43,282 bases of DNA from Candidatus Nanopelagicales bacterium. GTDB taxonomy: Bacteria > Actinomycetota > Actinomycetes > S36-B12 > CAIYMF01. The stretch spans positions 1 to 43,282 of the forward strand of contig JANXWJ010000220.1 in assembly GCA_025351185.1 (NCBI GenBank), in the 5' to 3' direction. Shown here one piece after another: positions 1-10,706 of this stretch. Made by a program: the position numbers and the translations under genes. The notes beneath the pieces were generated by a model that saw nothing but the letters and a program-made list of their open reading frames with translations, did not search any database and was not told the DNA's origin. How positions within the stretch are numbered: position 1 is the first letter of the stretch; every line of letters begins with the position of its first letter.

Positions 1-15
1 ACGACCAAGATCACG
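1..15. repeat. Copy of a dispersed 13-bp repeat at a gene 3' end
   Basis: Bases 3-15 read GACCAAGATCACG. The same 13-mer occurs at 10579-10591 and 10663-10675, and inverted at 10615-10627. This copy lies 18 nt beyond the stop codon of the minus-strand hydrolase gene that ends at 34, just as the other copies lie beyond the aldolase stop. The rest of the element is cut by the window edge. Confidence 0.6.
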
Positions 16-33
16 CGAGGGGGGCGCGCGTGC

Positions 34-2724
34 TCAGGGGTTCACGCCGTCGCGCAGCGAGAGCAGTGCGCGGGCGTACTCCGGCGACCGTGGATAGTCG
101 CTGTGTCCCGCGACGCGTGGCATGTAGCCCGTCGCGTCGATCTCGTCGCAGCCATAGTCGATCGGACCGAGCGCCGCCGCATCTGCGGCCCACCGACCGG
201 TGTCGACCGGGAAGCCGATCGGATCCGTCGCGCGCCACAGGTTGCGCCACCTCGGCTCGTCCGACACCCCCGGTGCAGGAGGCGAGCCAGCACCTCCGAG
301 ACGCACCCGCACCGTGGCGTCGCCCCATTCTTGCGCAACAGACGCCGCCGGCCACGGCGACCTCGACCAGAGGTGGACGACGGGAGTCGCCGCGATACCC
401 AGCACCTGGGGACCGAGCAGCATCGGGAAGACCCGCGCAAAGTAGGCCTGCAGCTGGCAGCCGTAGGTCACCAGGGACACCCGACCGCACCGGTCCGGCG
501 ACAGCTGGAGGATCGTCGCGACGCAGAGCACGCCACCGAGACTGTGCCCGGACAGGATCACCCGCCGCTGCGGTACGACGGTGGGTCGCTCGTGCGGGTC
601 GTCGATGTCGTCGGCGTCGAGCCAGCCCAGCACTCTGCCGGTGAGCTCGGGGATCGCCCGCTCGGCATAGCAGGGCGGCGCGAGGGGATGTCCGTCGCGC
701 GGGAGGAAGCACACGAGGTCCCAGATGAGTCCGAGCGGACGCTTGCCACCCGTCGTGGTCCCGCCGATGAGCAGGCCGACCACGGCAACCACGAGGAAGG
801 CCGTCGACGCCACCCCCGCTCCGACAAACCAGGTCAGGCTCGGACCGCGGTCGTTCCTGCCCCACTCCGCAGCAGCAGCAAGGGGAATAGCGATGACAAG
901 GTTGGCGAGCACGACCCAGGCAACGACACACAGCACCGGCTCAGCGCGCGCGGTGACCGCGGCGATTCGACGCGCGGCTTCGCGTGACTCCCTGAGCACC
1001 GCCGGGTCGACGTCGCCGTCGTAGGCAAGCAGCGGTGCTGCGGGGCGGACACCGCCGAACGTCTTCACGACCATGACCAGGAGCAGCAGCAGCCCGGCGC
1101 CGAAGCACGGGATGATGAGAGCCGCTGCCATCTGATAGACAGCCGGCGCCGTCAGGTCGGCTGCCTGGCTCGGCAGGGCGCCGCTCCCGCTCTGCACGAC
1201 GCACTCGACCGTGTCGGCCTTGGGTGTGAGGTCTGATGCCGAGTGACAGTCGTTGAGCCAGTCGCCCATCGCCAGCGTCGCCGCACTCGACAGCAACACC
1301 GCGAAGCCCAGGCTCAGCAGCATGAACGTCGCTGCCGCCCGCCCCCGAAAGCCGAACTCCGGCAGGGCTCCACCGGCGGCCACCTGGTGCGCGACCGCCA
1401 TCACCAGGGTGAGGGCGAGACCTGAGCGCCACCCCCAGGACGAGCCGCTGAAGCAACCGATCGCGATGACGCCGGCAAAGCCCACCAAGGCTGCGGCGGC
1501 GAGCCACACGTGCGCACGTCCGGGGACTGCTGTCGTACGGAATCCCCAGGCGAGGCCGACGAGGAAGACGCCGATCGCCACCAGCGCGAGCAGCACCGGT
1601 CCGGGCGTCGCCATCACGCTGGGATGCAGAGGTTTCTGGCCCCCGTCCCTCGGTGTGTAGGCGACGAGGGCCGCGAGGCAGACGAGCAGGGAGACGATCG
1701 AGGCACTGATGATCCAGCGACTCGGTCGACGAGTCTCGTCGAGCTCCCCCGACGGTTTGGCGATGCCGCTCTGCCGCGTGTCGAGCAGGTAGTAGACGAC
1801 GTAGCCGAGCACCGGGGCGGCAAGCGCTGTTGCGAGCACCCACAGCGCGCGGACCCAGCCGTCCATCGGGCTCAGCAGCGCGTCGCTGGTGTGGTAGGCC
1901 GCGCGTACGTTCCAGTCGACGGCCATCGTGAGCACCACGACCGACACCGCTGCCGCGAGGTGGATCACGAGCAGGTGCCGCTTGCTCGACGGTCGCGCCC
2001 AGAACTTCCGGTCGGCGAGAAGCGGTGCGTGCGCTGCAGTCACCACCGTCGTGCCGTCACGCTCGGGCGGAGTCGTCGTCTCATAGCGCACGTTGGTCGC
2101 GAGGCTGAGCCACGCGAGCCCCACCAACCCGAGCAGCACTAGCACGAGCGCCGCGGCCGCCCGCGGGCCCGCCTCCCACGACCGGGCCACGTCGACGGCG
2201 GTGGGCAGACCGCGGCAGGTGTCTCCCGCCGCGAGGCACTGCACCGCGACCAGGTCGACGAAGATCTCGACGAGCGTCATCGTGAAGATCAGCGTGAGGA
2301 CGAGGGCAAACAGCCGCATCGTGCGACGACCAGCGGGGAGGCGGCCCGGCGTGCCGCCCGGTGGTGTGGGTGGTGGCAAGCGCGACCAGAAGGCAAGGTT
2401 GGCAAGGCCGAACGGCATGAGCCCGATCCAGCCCAGGCGCGCGGCGACAGCGACCGCCGAGGCCACGAAACCCGGTCCGACGCCAGGAGGCGTGGTGCGC
2501 GCCATGCCGCCCCAGGAATAGGCCTCGCGCACGATGCCGTCCGGCACATAGCCGCGGTCGTGCGGTGTCCGCGCCGCCATCGCTTCCGGCGTCAGCGACC
2601 AGAACCCACCGAGGTCGTCACCGCGCTCGGCGATGGTGTCGGGCTTGACGTCGAGCATGTCCTGCGGTGGCGTGTTGCTCACGCCGTGCACCCGCAGCTC
2701 CAGCACGTTCCGGTTCGACGACAT
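34..2724 (-). CDS. Multi-pass membrane alpha/beta-hydrolase (lipase-like)
   Basis: A protein of 896 residues. It opens with a hydrolase-like strand ending in HGVSNTP (residues 13-19). About ten hydrophobic segments follow, spread over residues 90-660. It closes with a lipase-type nucleophile elbow, GHSLGG, with Ser728. Downstream are a WRNLWRATDPIG segment (Asp834) and AGHSDYP (His874), which could supply the acid and histidine of a Ser-Asp-His triad. The catalytic part would then be built from both ends of the chain, with a membrane block inserted between them. The ATG at 2724 is preceded by a purine-rich GGTGGGGGTG. The product is probably an inner-membrane lipase or esterase; the substrate cannot be told. 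It ends 18 nt before a dispersed repeat. The fold is inferred from motifs and the membrane topology from hydrophobicity by eye. Confidence 0.75.
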   Translation of the reverse strand: MSSNRNVLELRVHGVSNTPPQDMLDVKPDTIAERGDDLGGFWSLTPEAMAARTPHDRGYVPDGIVREAYSWGGMARTTPPGVGPGFVASAVAVAARLGWIGLMPFGLANLAFWSRLPPPTPPGGTPGRLPAGRRTMRLFALVLTLIFTMTLVEIFVDLVAVQCLAAGDTCRGLPTAVDVARSWEAGPRAAAALVLVLLGLVGLAWLSLATNVRYETTTPPERDGTTVVTAAHAPLLADRKFWARPSSKRHLLVIHLAAAVSVVVLTMAVDWNVRAAYHTSDALLSPMDGWVRALWVLATALAAPVLGYVVYYLLDTRQSGIAKPSGELDETRRPSRWIISASIVSLLVCLAALVAYTPRDGGQKPLHPSVMATPGPVLLALVAIGVFLVGLAWGFRTTAVPGRAHVWLAAAALVGFAGVIAIGCFSGSSWGWRSGLALTLVMAVAHQVAAGGALPEFGFRGRAAATFMLLSLGFAVLLSSAATLAMGDWLNDCHSASDLTPKADTVECVVQSGSGALPSQAADLTAPAVYQMAAALIIPCFGAGLLLLLVMVVKTFGGVRPAAPLLAYDGDVDPAVLRESREAARRIAAVTARAEPVLCVVAWVVLANLVIAIPLAAAAEWGRNDRGPSLTWFVGAGVASTAFLVVAVVGLLIGGTTTGGKRPLGLIWDLVCFLPRDGHPLAPPCYAERAIPELTGRVLGWLDADDIDDPHERPTVVPQRRVILSGHSLGGVLCVATILQLSPDRCGRVSLVTYGCQLQAYFARVFPMLLGPQVLGIAATPVVHLWSRSPWPAASVAQEWGDATVRVRLGGAGSPPAPGVSDEPRWRNLWRATDPIGFPVDTGRWAADAAALGPIDYGCDEIDATGYMPRVAGHSDYPRSPEYARALLSLRDGVNP

Positions 2725-2848
2725 GACCGCACCCCCACCGAGTGGCTCGTCCTACGACTGGACTGAGCACCGAGTGTGGCGCGCTGATACATCGTCGACG
2801 CCCGGTGTCACCGGAACGGACCATCGCACGACCCGCGGGGATGTCGGA

Positions 2849-3745
2849 TCAAGCGGGCAGTCGCGGCGCAAGGTAGGCAGCGGCCCACGCGACGCACTGG
2901 ATGGGCGTGCCCCGACGGTGGCCGGGCACCCCGCAGGCGCGCGCGACCTTCGACGAGCGCGGCATCTCGACGGTGAACGCGACACCGTGGACCTTCGACG
3001 TCGCCGAATACCAGTCGGTCATGTTGCCGTGGCACGGTCCGCCGCAGGGCACGACGTGTGCCGGCGTGATCCTCGAGAGGGTCGAGAACCGTCGACCCCA
3101 CGCTGCACGCACACCGCCGCCGGTGATGTCGACGGCAGTCGTGAAGCCGTGCAGCGACACGACAAGATCGGGTTGCACCCACGTCAGGAACCGTGCCATC
3201 GCGGCCGACTCCGGCTCGCTCAGCGCACGCGGTCCACTGTCGGACATGCGCTTGAACTTGTTAGGAAAGTTGCGGTTGAGATCGACCCCGTGGTTGGTGC
3301 GTCGGCGCCCGACCGCACCGCCGTCCGGATTCATCGTGCGTACGGTCCAGATCGCGTAGCTCGCCGTCGTCGGCGTCGGGATCGAGCGCACCACATCGAC
3401 CGAGCGTGGTCCGGGCCACTCCTCGCCGTGCATCTGCCCCACGACCACGAGCACGCGCGTCGCTGTCGCGCTCCCCTGCCGCTGCGCGACGATCGCGCGC
3501 CCGCCCACGGAGTGCCCGATGACGCACGAGTAGGTCACCGATGCGCTGCGCACAGTGGTGCACACGTACCTCGACGGAACCACGGACGACGTCGCGTGGG
3601 AGACGGTCGCCGTTGCCGCGTGCGTCGTGACAGCAGCCGCAGCGGAAGTCGGTCCGGCACCCGCAGGCGGCACGACCAGCGTCAGCGCCATCAGCGCCCC
3701 GATCGACACGACGGCAGGCGTACGACGACGATCAGCGCGACTCAT
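2849..3745 (-). CDS. Secreted M14-family zinc carboxypeptidase
   Basis: A 298-residue protein with an N-terminal signal sequence: a basic start (SRADRRRT), a hydrophobic core and a small-residue stretch ending near residue 35. The M14 zinc ligands are visible as GQMHGEEWPG (His106, Glu109) and SLHGF (His199). VDLNRNFPNKF carries the family's substrate-binding Asn-Arg pair. FTVEMP supplies the catalytic Glu (about residue 260). This is a short, single-domain M14 protein of the kind that trims peptides or cell-wall stem peptides outside the cell. I chose the ATG at 3745 because the signal peptide follows directly; an in-frame start at 3784 would add 13 residues that look like non-coding sequence. 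Several Cys residues (for example VPCGGPC) suggest an exported disulfide-containing enzyme. It lies 52 nt downstream of the DUF4242 gene on the same strand. Confidence 0.82.
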   Translation of the reverse strand: MSRADRRRTPAVVSIGALMALTLVVPPAGAGPTSAAAAVTTHAATATVSHATSSVVPSRYVCTTVRSASVTYSCVIGHSVGGRAIVAQRQGSATATRVLVVVGQMHGEEWPGPRSVDVVRSIPTPTTASYAIWTVRTMNPDGGAVGRRRTNHGVDLNRNFPNKFKRMSDSGPRALSEPESAAMARFLTWVQPDLVVSLHGFTTAVDITGGGVRAAWGRRFSTLSRITPAHVVPCGGPCHGNMTDWYSATSKVHGVAFTVEMPRSSKVARACGVPGHRRGTPIQCVAWAAAYLAPRLPA

Positions 3746-3797
3746 ACCCCCATCATCCCCCGCCGACCCCGCGAGAGTGCGCAAGGACCGCTGCGGG

Positions 3798-4070
3798 TCA
3801 GTGGTAGAAGTACGGATCGAGCACGCTGACCTGGGAGATCGAGTCGACCGGCAGGCCGTTCTTGGTTGCGGCGCTGCGGATCGCCTCGGCGTCGGGGCCG
3901 TCGTAGACGCAGAACGTCTTCGTCTTCTCGGCGTTGACGTAGGAGTGCACCCAGGTCACGCCGAGCTCGGCGTTGGTGTCGACCACGCCGAGCATCGCGC
4001 TCGCGCCGTCGTCGTTGGTGGGGATCAGGAGTCCGTCGGCGAAGGTGCGCTCGACCATGAAGCGGGGCAT
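3798..4070 (-). CDS. DUF4242 family small protein
   Basis: A 90-residue protein beginning MPRFMVERTF, the typical opening of DUF4242. This family includes the nickel-binding SCO4226 protein of Streptomyces coelicolor, a ferredoxin-like fold protein. The ATG at 4070 has an excellent Shine-Dalgarno (GAGGAGAG about 6 nt upstream), which excludes the longer in-frame extension to 4163. The His of WVHSY and the C-terminal DPYFYH could contribute metal ligands, but that is inference. It lies 159 nt downstream of the large regulator on the same strand and may be co-transcribed with it. The cellular role of the family is largely unknown. Confidence 0.8.
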   Translation of the reverse strand: MPRFMVERTFADGLLIPTNDDGASAMLGVVDTNAELGVTWVHSYVNAEKTKTFCVYDGPDAEAIRSAATKNGLPVDSISQVSVLDPYFYH

Positions 4071-4229
4071 CGATCTCTCCTCGTGCACGGGACCGCGATT
4101 CGGTCCGCCGTAGGGCGAGTGAACCAGGCCCATCCTCCGCCCCGCATCGGGAGCCATCCCCATGTTGCGCCGGAAACCTCCCCATCCCGCACCCGCAAGC
4201 GGGCGCGGGTCGCGGTCCCAGCGCAGCGC

Positions 4230-7200
4230 TCAGCCAACGGCCGTGGTGAGGTCGCGGGCACGGCGTACGGCCTCGAGCCGCGAGGATGCGCCCAGCTTGG
4301 CGAGGATCGCAGAGACGTGGTGCCCCACCGTCTTCTCCGACAGGTGCAGGCGCGCGGCGATCTCGGCGTTGCGCAGCCCCTCGTCGAGCAGGTCGAGCAC
4401 GTCGAGCTCACGATCGGTGAGACCGCCGACGTTGGCGCGGGTCGAGGCGCGCGCACCGCGCGGCACCTTCGCCCCGATCGAGCGCAGCTTCACATCCGTC
4501 CGCTCGACGAGCACGCGGGCTCCCAGCCGCTCGAACAACGCCCGCGCCTCGCGCAGGTCGATCTCCTGATCGCTGTCGAGGAGTGCCCACGCTGAGGCAT
4601 ACGGCATCCCGATCCGGGTCCAGTGGTCGGCCGCCCGGCGGTGCTCCCCCGTCATCGACCACAGCTGCGGGGTGACCAGCCCGGGGGGTGGGCTGTCGAT
4701 CAGCCCGCATCGCCAGGCCAGCAGGGCGTGCTTCGGCAGCCAGTCGGCGTCCTGCAGGCGCACCGCCTCGGCGTACCACGGGCGCAGCTCGTCGCGTGCG
4801 GCCTGGTCGTCGCCGGCGAGCAGGTGCGCCTCTGCGCGTACGAGAGCCACGAAGCCCTGGTAGTCCAAGGTGGGCGTCTTGGCGACGAGCCTGCTCGCCT
4901 CGTCGAGGTTGTCCCACACGTCGTCGCTGTCGCCGCGACGGGCACCGACGAGCGCGATCGCCATGAGCGGCTCGTTGCGGCTGGCGCGTCCGGTGTTGCG
5001 GACGTAGAGCAGGTCGTGCGCCTCCTCGAGGACCTCGTCCCAACGACCCAGCTCGAGCTTGAGCGAGATCGTCGACGCCAGGATGCAGAGCAGCTCGCCG
5101 TTGAGGTCGTGCTCGGCGGAGTAGGTCGCCGCCTCTTCGTAGAGCGCGAGGCCCTCGTCGAGGTCGAAGTCCATCCACGCCAGGGCCGCCACCGTCTGGT
5201 AGATGCGACCGGTCATCGCCACCTGACCGGTGGTCCGCGCGATGAGCAGCGCCTCGGCCGCCTGACGGCGACCGCCCTCGCGGTCACCGAGCAGGAACCG
5301 GCTGCCGGCAAGGTTGGCGTTGCACCGAGCCATGAGGAAGTCGTCCGACATGGATGTCGCAATAGCCAGAGACTGCTCGTACCAGGAAATCGAGCCCGCG
5401 TAGTCACCTCGCTGGGCATACTTGGCACCGCGCTTGTTCAGCGTCGCGGCCCACTGGCGGCTCGGCGGGGTGCCTTCGAGGAGCGCCGTCGCCTCATCGA
5501 CGAAAGCGAAGCCGTGACTCCCGTCGCCGATCGTGTAGTAGCTCTCCTCGAGACCGATGAGAGCGTCGACCACCTCGAGGTCGCGACCCGTGCCACGCAA
5601 CAGGTCCGCGACCCGGGTCCACGAGTCGATGGCGCCCTCGTGGTCGTCGGCGATCGTGCACTCACGCGCCCGCTTGGTGAGCAACGACACGAGGTCGTCG
5701 AGCTCGAGCAGGTCGGCGTACGGCATCGCCCTGCTGTACTGCGCTGCCGCCTCGCGGTGCGAGCCCAGGCCGGCCGCGGAATCGCCTGCGGCCAGGGCGA
5801 ACTCGAGCACGGCCGGTCCGTCGCCGGCCATCTCCGCGTGTTCGGCCAGACGTGCGAGCGGCCGAGGTGACATCGGCATCGCGCGCAGCCGGTCGAGCAC
5901 CTGCCAGTGCAGCGCACCCAGCCGCCCCGGGGTGATGCCGGAGAGCACGGACTGGCGCACGAGCTCGTGACGGAAGACGTACGTCGGCGCCTCGAAACGC
6001 ATCATGCCGCCGGTCACGCACTCGTCGACCGCCTCGGGCGTGACGCCCGGCATGCCGTGGACGAGGCTCGGCTCGACGCGCGAGCCGATGACGGCTGCCG
6101 ACTCGAGACCGAGCCGGGCCTGCGGCGAGAGTCGGTGCGTCCGCGCGAGCACGGCGTCCTGCACGGTGGGAGGCAGCCGGTCGCCGCCGGAGGCGATCAC
6201 CTCGCTCACGAAGAAGGCGTTGCCACCCGTCTCCCGATAGAGCTCGTCCGCGTCGAGGCCCGACTCCGCGGCCAGCTCGGTCACGGCCGACAGCGACAGC
6301 GGGGGCACCTCGAGCCGGCGAACGACGGACTGAGACGCGATGTCGCCGATCATGACGCGCAACGGGTCCGAGGCGCCCAGGTTGTCGTCGCGGTAGGTCA
6401 CGAGCACGAGCACGTGCGTGCTGCCGAGCCGACGGGAGAGGAACCGGATGAGATCGAGGGTGGACATGTCGGCCCAGTGCACGTCCTCGATCACGAGCAC
6501 GACCGGCGACGCGCTCTCGAGCGCGGAGAGGGTCGCCTCGAAGAGACGGTCGCGCTCCCCCGAGCGCAGCAGCTCCCCGACCTCCGGATCGAGGTGGGGC
6601 GCGACGTCGACGAGGGGGCCGAGGGGTCGCGGCGACGAGAGCGGGTCGCACGCACCCCACAGGAGGTGAGCGCGATCGCCGACGGTGGTCGCCCATGCGC
6701 GCATCAGCGCGGACTTGCCCGCACCGGCCTCGCCGTGCACCAGCGCCACGCGGCCCGATCCGGCGCGCGTCTCCTCGAGCAGGGCGTCGAGGCACTCGAT
6801 CGATGAGGCACGCTCCAGGAGGGACACCTGGTCAGGGTAGGGGCCGGTCGCGGATCGCGAGGGGAAGAACGGCGACATCCCGGGCGAATCGAGCGACGGG
6901 TCCTGGGCGAGGATCAGGCGCTCGAGCTCCTGCAGGGCCGGCCCCGGGTCGATACCGGACTCGTCCGCGAGGGTCGAGCGTGCCCGCTGGTAGGACGCCA
7001 GCGCCTCGCCCTGACGACCGGCGCGGTACTGCGCCGCCATGAGGAGCGCCCAGAACGACTCGCGCATCGGGTGCCAACGCACGAGCGCCTCGAGCTCCGC
7101 GATCGGCGGCGCGACGCCAGCGCGTCCCAGGTCGGCGGAGATCCGTCGCTCGAGCGCGTCGAGGCGCAGCGAGGCGAGCCGCTCGGCCTCGACCTCGAGC

Positions 7201-7628
7201 GGCGAGCAGCCGGTGAACTCGGTGTAGGGCGTCCCCCTCCACAGCCGCAGCGCAGCTGTCAGCTCCTCGCTCGCCCGGTCGACGCGCCCCTGGGTCAGGG
7301 CGGTGCCGCCGAGCTCAACCTGAGTCTCGAAGTCGTGAGCGTCGACGTCGAGAGGGTCGATGTCGAGGAGGTAACCCTGACGTCCCGTTCTGACCACGTC
7401 GGGCACGGGCAGGTCCCGGCGCAGCCGCGCGACGTGCGACTGCAGCGTCGACGACGCAGCCGACGGCGGCTCGTCGCCCCACAGGCTCTCGACCAGCCGG
7501 TCGGTGCTCACCTCGCGCCGAGGGGTCAGCGCGAGCAGCGCGAGCAGTCGCCGCGGCAGCGGACCGCGTACCTCGACCGCGCGACCGTCGTGGCTCACTT
7601 CCAGCATCCCGAGCACCCAGATCTCCAT
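4230..7628 (-). CDS. SARP/BTAD-AAA-TPR-LuxR giant regulator
   Basis: A 1132-residue transcription factor with two DNA-binding heads. Residues 1-75 form an OmpR-like winged helix, and residues 85-240 a bacterial transcriptional activation (BTAD) domain, as in SARP/AfsR regulators. A STAND/AAA ATPase follows with Walker A GEAGAGKS (299-306) and Walker B VVLVIEDVHWAD (376-387). A long helical TPR-like region spans about 560-1040. The C-terminus (about 1065-1125) is a LuxR helix-turn-helix with LTDRELDVLDLL and EKTVGHHVSAIL. BTAD-only (AfsR/SARP) and LuxR-only (LAL/MalT) versions are common; having both in one chain is less usual. The ATG at 7628 starts the conserved EIWVLGMLEV strand; no clear Shine-Dalgarno precedes it, so a leaderless mRNA is possible. 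The inducer and targets are unknown; the DUF4242 and M14 genes downstream are candidates. Confidence 0.85.
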   Translation of the reverse strand: MEIWVLGMLEVSHDGRAVEVRGPLPRRLLALLALTPRREVSTDRLVESLWGDEPPSAASSTLQSHVARLRRDLPVPDVVRTGRQGYLLDIDPLDVDAHDFETQVELGGTALTQGRVDRASEELTAALRLWRGTPYTEFTGCSPLEVEAERLASLRLDALERRISADLGRAGVAPPIAELEALVRWHPMRESFWALLMAAQYRAGRQGEALASYQRARSTLADESGIDPGPALQELERLILAQDPSLDSPGMSPFFPSRSATGPYPDQVSLLERASSIECLDALLEETRAGSGRVALVHGEAGAGKSALMRAWATTVGDRAHLLWGACDPLSSPRPLGPLVDVAPHLDPEVGELLRSGERDRLFEATLSALESASPVVLVIEDVHWADMSTLDLIRFLSRRLGSTHVLVLVTYRDDNLGASDPLRVMIGDIASQSVVRRLEVPPLSLSAVTELAAESGLDADELYRETGGNAFFVSEVIASGGDRLPPTVQDAVLARTHRLSPQARLGLESAAVIGSRVEPSLVHGMPGVTPEAVDECVTGGMMRFEAPTYVFRHELVRQSVLSGITPGRLGALHWQVLDRLRAMPMSPRPLARLAEHAEMAGDGPAVLEFALAAGDSAAGLGSHREAAAQYSRAMPYADLLELDDLVSLLTKRARECTIADDHEGAIDSWTRVADLLRGTGRDLEVVDALIGLEESYYTIGDGSHGFAFVDEATALLEGTPPSRQWAATLNKRGAKYAQRGDYAGSISWYEQSLAIATSMSDDFLMARCNANLAGSRFLLGDREGGRRQAAEALLIARTTGQVAMTGRIYQTVAALAWMDFDLDEGLALYEEAATYSAEHDLNGELLCILASTISLKLELGRWDEVLEEAHDLLYVRNTGRASRNEPLMAIALVGARRGDSDDVWDNLDEASRLVAKTPTLDYQGFVALVRAEAHLLAGDDQAARDELRPWYAEAVRLQDADWLPKHALLAWRCGLIDSPPPGLVTPQLWSMTGEHRRAADHWTRIGMPYASAWALLDSDQEIDLREARALFERLGARVLVERTDVKLRSIGAKVPRGARASTRANVGGLTDRELDVLDLLDEGLRNAEIAARLHLSEKTVGHHVSAILAKLGASSRLEAVRRARDLTTAVG

Positions 7629-7810
7629 GCCGTCGACGCTAGGCAGCCACACCCGCCACCGTGAGGGGAGAACTCCCCACATTCGCCACAACCCACCACC
7701 CGACGCCCACCCCAACGACCACCCGGAGACGTTGCTGTCGGCTGTCGGCAGCCTGCGATGGTGGTGGCGGCGGCGAGCTGCTGAGTGCGACAGCTGCGAT
7801 GGAGCGGGGG

Positions 7811-10036
<2,226 letters not shown>

Positions 10037-10048
10037 GTCGCCTCGACC

Positions 10049-10504
10049 CTACCCGCCGCGCCGTACCCCCACCGCCCGCACATCACTCCCTCTGTGGGCA
10101 ACCGACGGGAGCGCGCGGTCCTCGTTCAGGCTGCCGACAGCACGGATCACCCGCTCGGTGTGCGCTGCGATCTCGGCGTACGTCGCCAGCTCGTCGGCCA
10201 GCGTGCCTCCGTCGGCGATCCGCCAGCGCTCCTCGGGGTCGACGCCGGCGTCCGGGTCGGTCCACATCGCGATGGCAGCGGCGAAGGCGTCCGACCTCTC
10301 GTCGATGAACCGCACCCACTGCGCCTCGATCTCGGCGACGTGGTGGATGAGCCCGAGAGGGTCAGCGCGCTGACCGTCGGACGGCTCGCGGCCTGCTCGT
10401 CGGTGAGTCCCTGCACGGTGAAGATGAGCAACCAGCGGTGCCGGCCCCAGACGCAGCACGAGGTCGAGCCGATGCACCTCCTACGCCAGGGTCGACGGTG
10501 GCAT
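10049..10504 (-). pseudogene. Degraded DinB/DUF664-type gene
   Basis: Reading on the minus strand from an ATG at 10504, the frame gives MPPSTLA, then TAG, then EVHRLDLVLRLG. After an extra G near 10443-10446 the family sequence continues in a second frame (RHRWLLIFTVQGLTDEQAAS...LTLSG). After a missing C near 10351-10354 it returns to the first frame (LIHHVAEIEAQWVRF) and runs to a stop at 10049. The joined sequence resembles the N-terminal two thirds of DinB-like metal-dependent proteins. The C-terminal metal-binding His segment of the family is absent, because the frame ends 13 nt before the recQ start. The gene is therefore broken in four ways: nonsense, +1, -1 and C-terminal loss. Sequencing error could explain one lesion but hardly all. 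An intact DinB-type protein is encoded at 12793-13584. Confidence 0.7.
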
Positions 10505-10546
10505 CTCGTTGCGACGTACGACGTGAGACCCGGACACGGCACGAGG

Positions 10547-10679
10547 TGGTCGCTTCCCGACCCCGCAAACCCCCACACGACCAAGATCACGCCAGCCTGG
10601 GACCCAGACCCTCACGTGATCTTGGTCCAGTGGTCGCTTCCCGACCCCGCAAACAGTCACACGACCAAGATCACGCCAG
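10547..10679. repeat. Two 49-bp direct repeats with an inverted core between
   Basis: Copies at 10547-10595 and 10631-10679 agree at 46 of 49 positions; the differences are a 3-base block, CCC versus AGT. Each ends with GACCAAGATCACG plus CCAG. Between them, at 10615-10627, lies the exact inverse CGTGATCTTGGTC. It can pair with either flanking copy to form alternative 13-bp stems with loops of 23 or 35 nt. The array begins 27 nt past the aldolase stop, in its 3' untranslated region. The same 13-mer occurs at 3-15 beyond another gene's stop. A dispersed 3'-end element (terminator or mRNA-stability hairpin) is the simplest reading. Confidence 0.75.
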
Positions 10680-10706
10680 GTGGTGACGTCGAGGGCGGTG
10701 GGTGGG

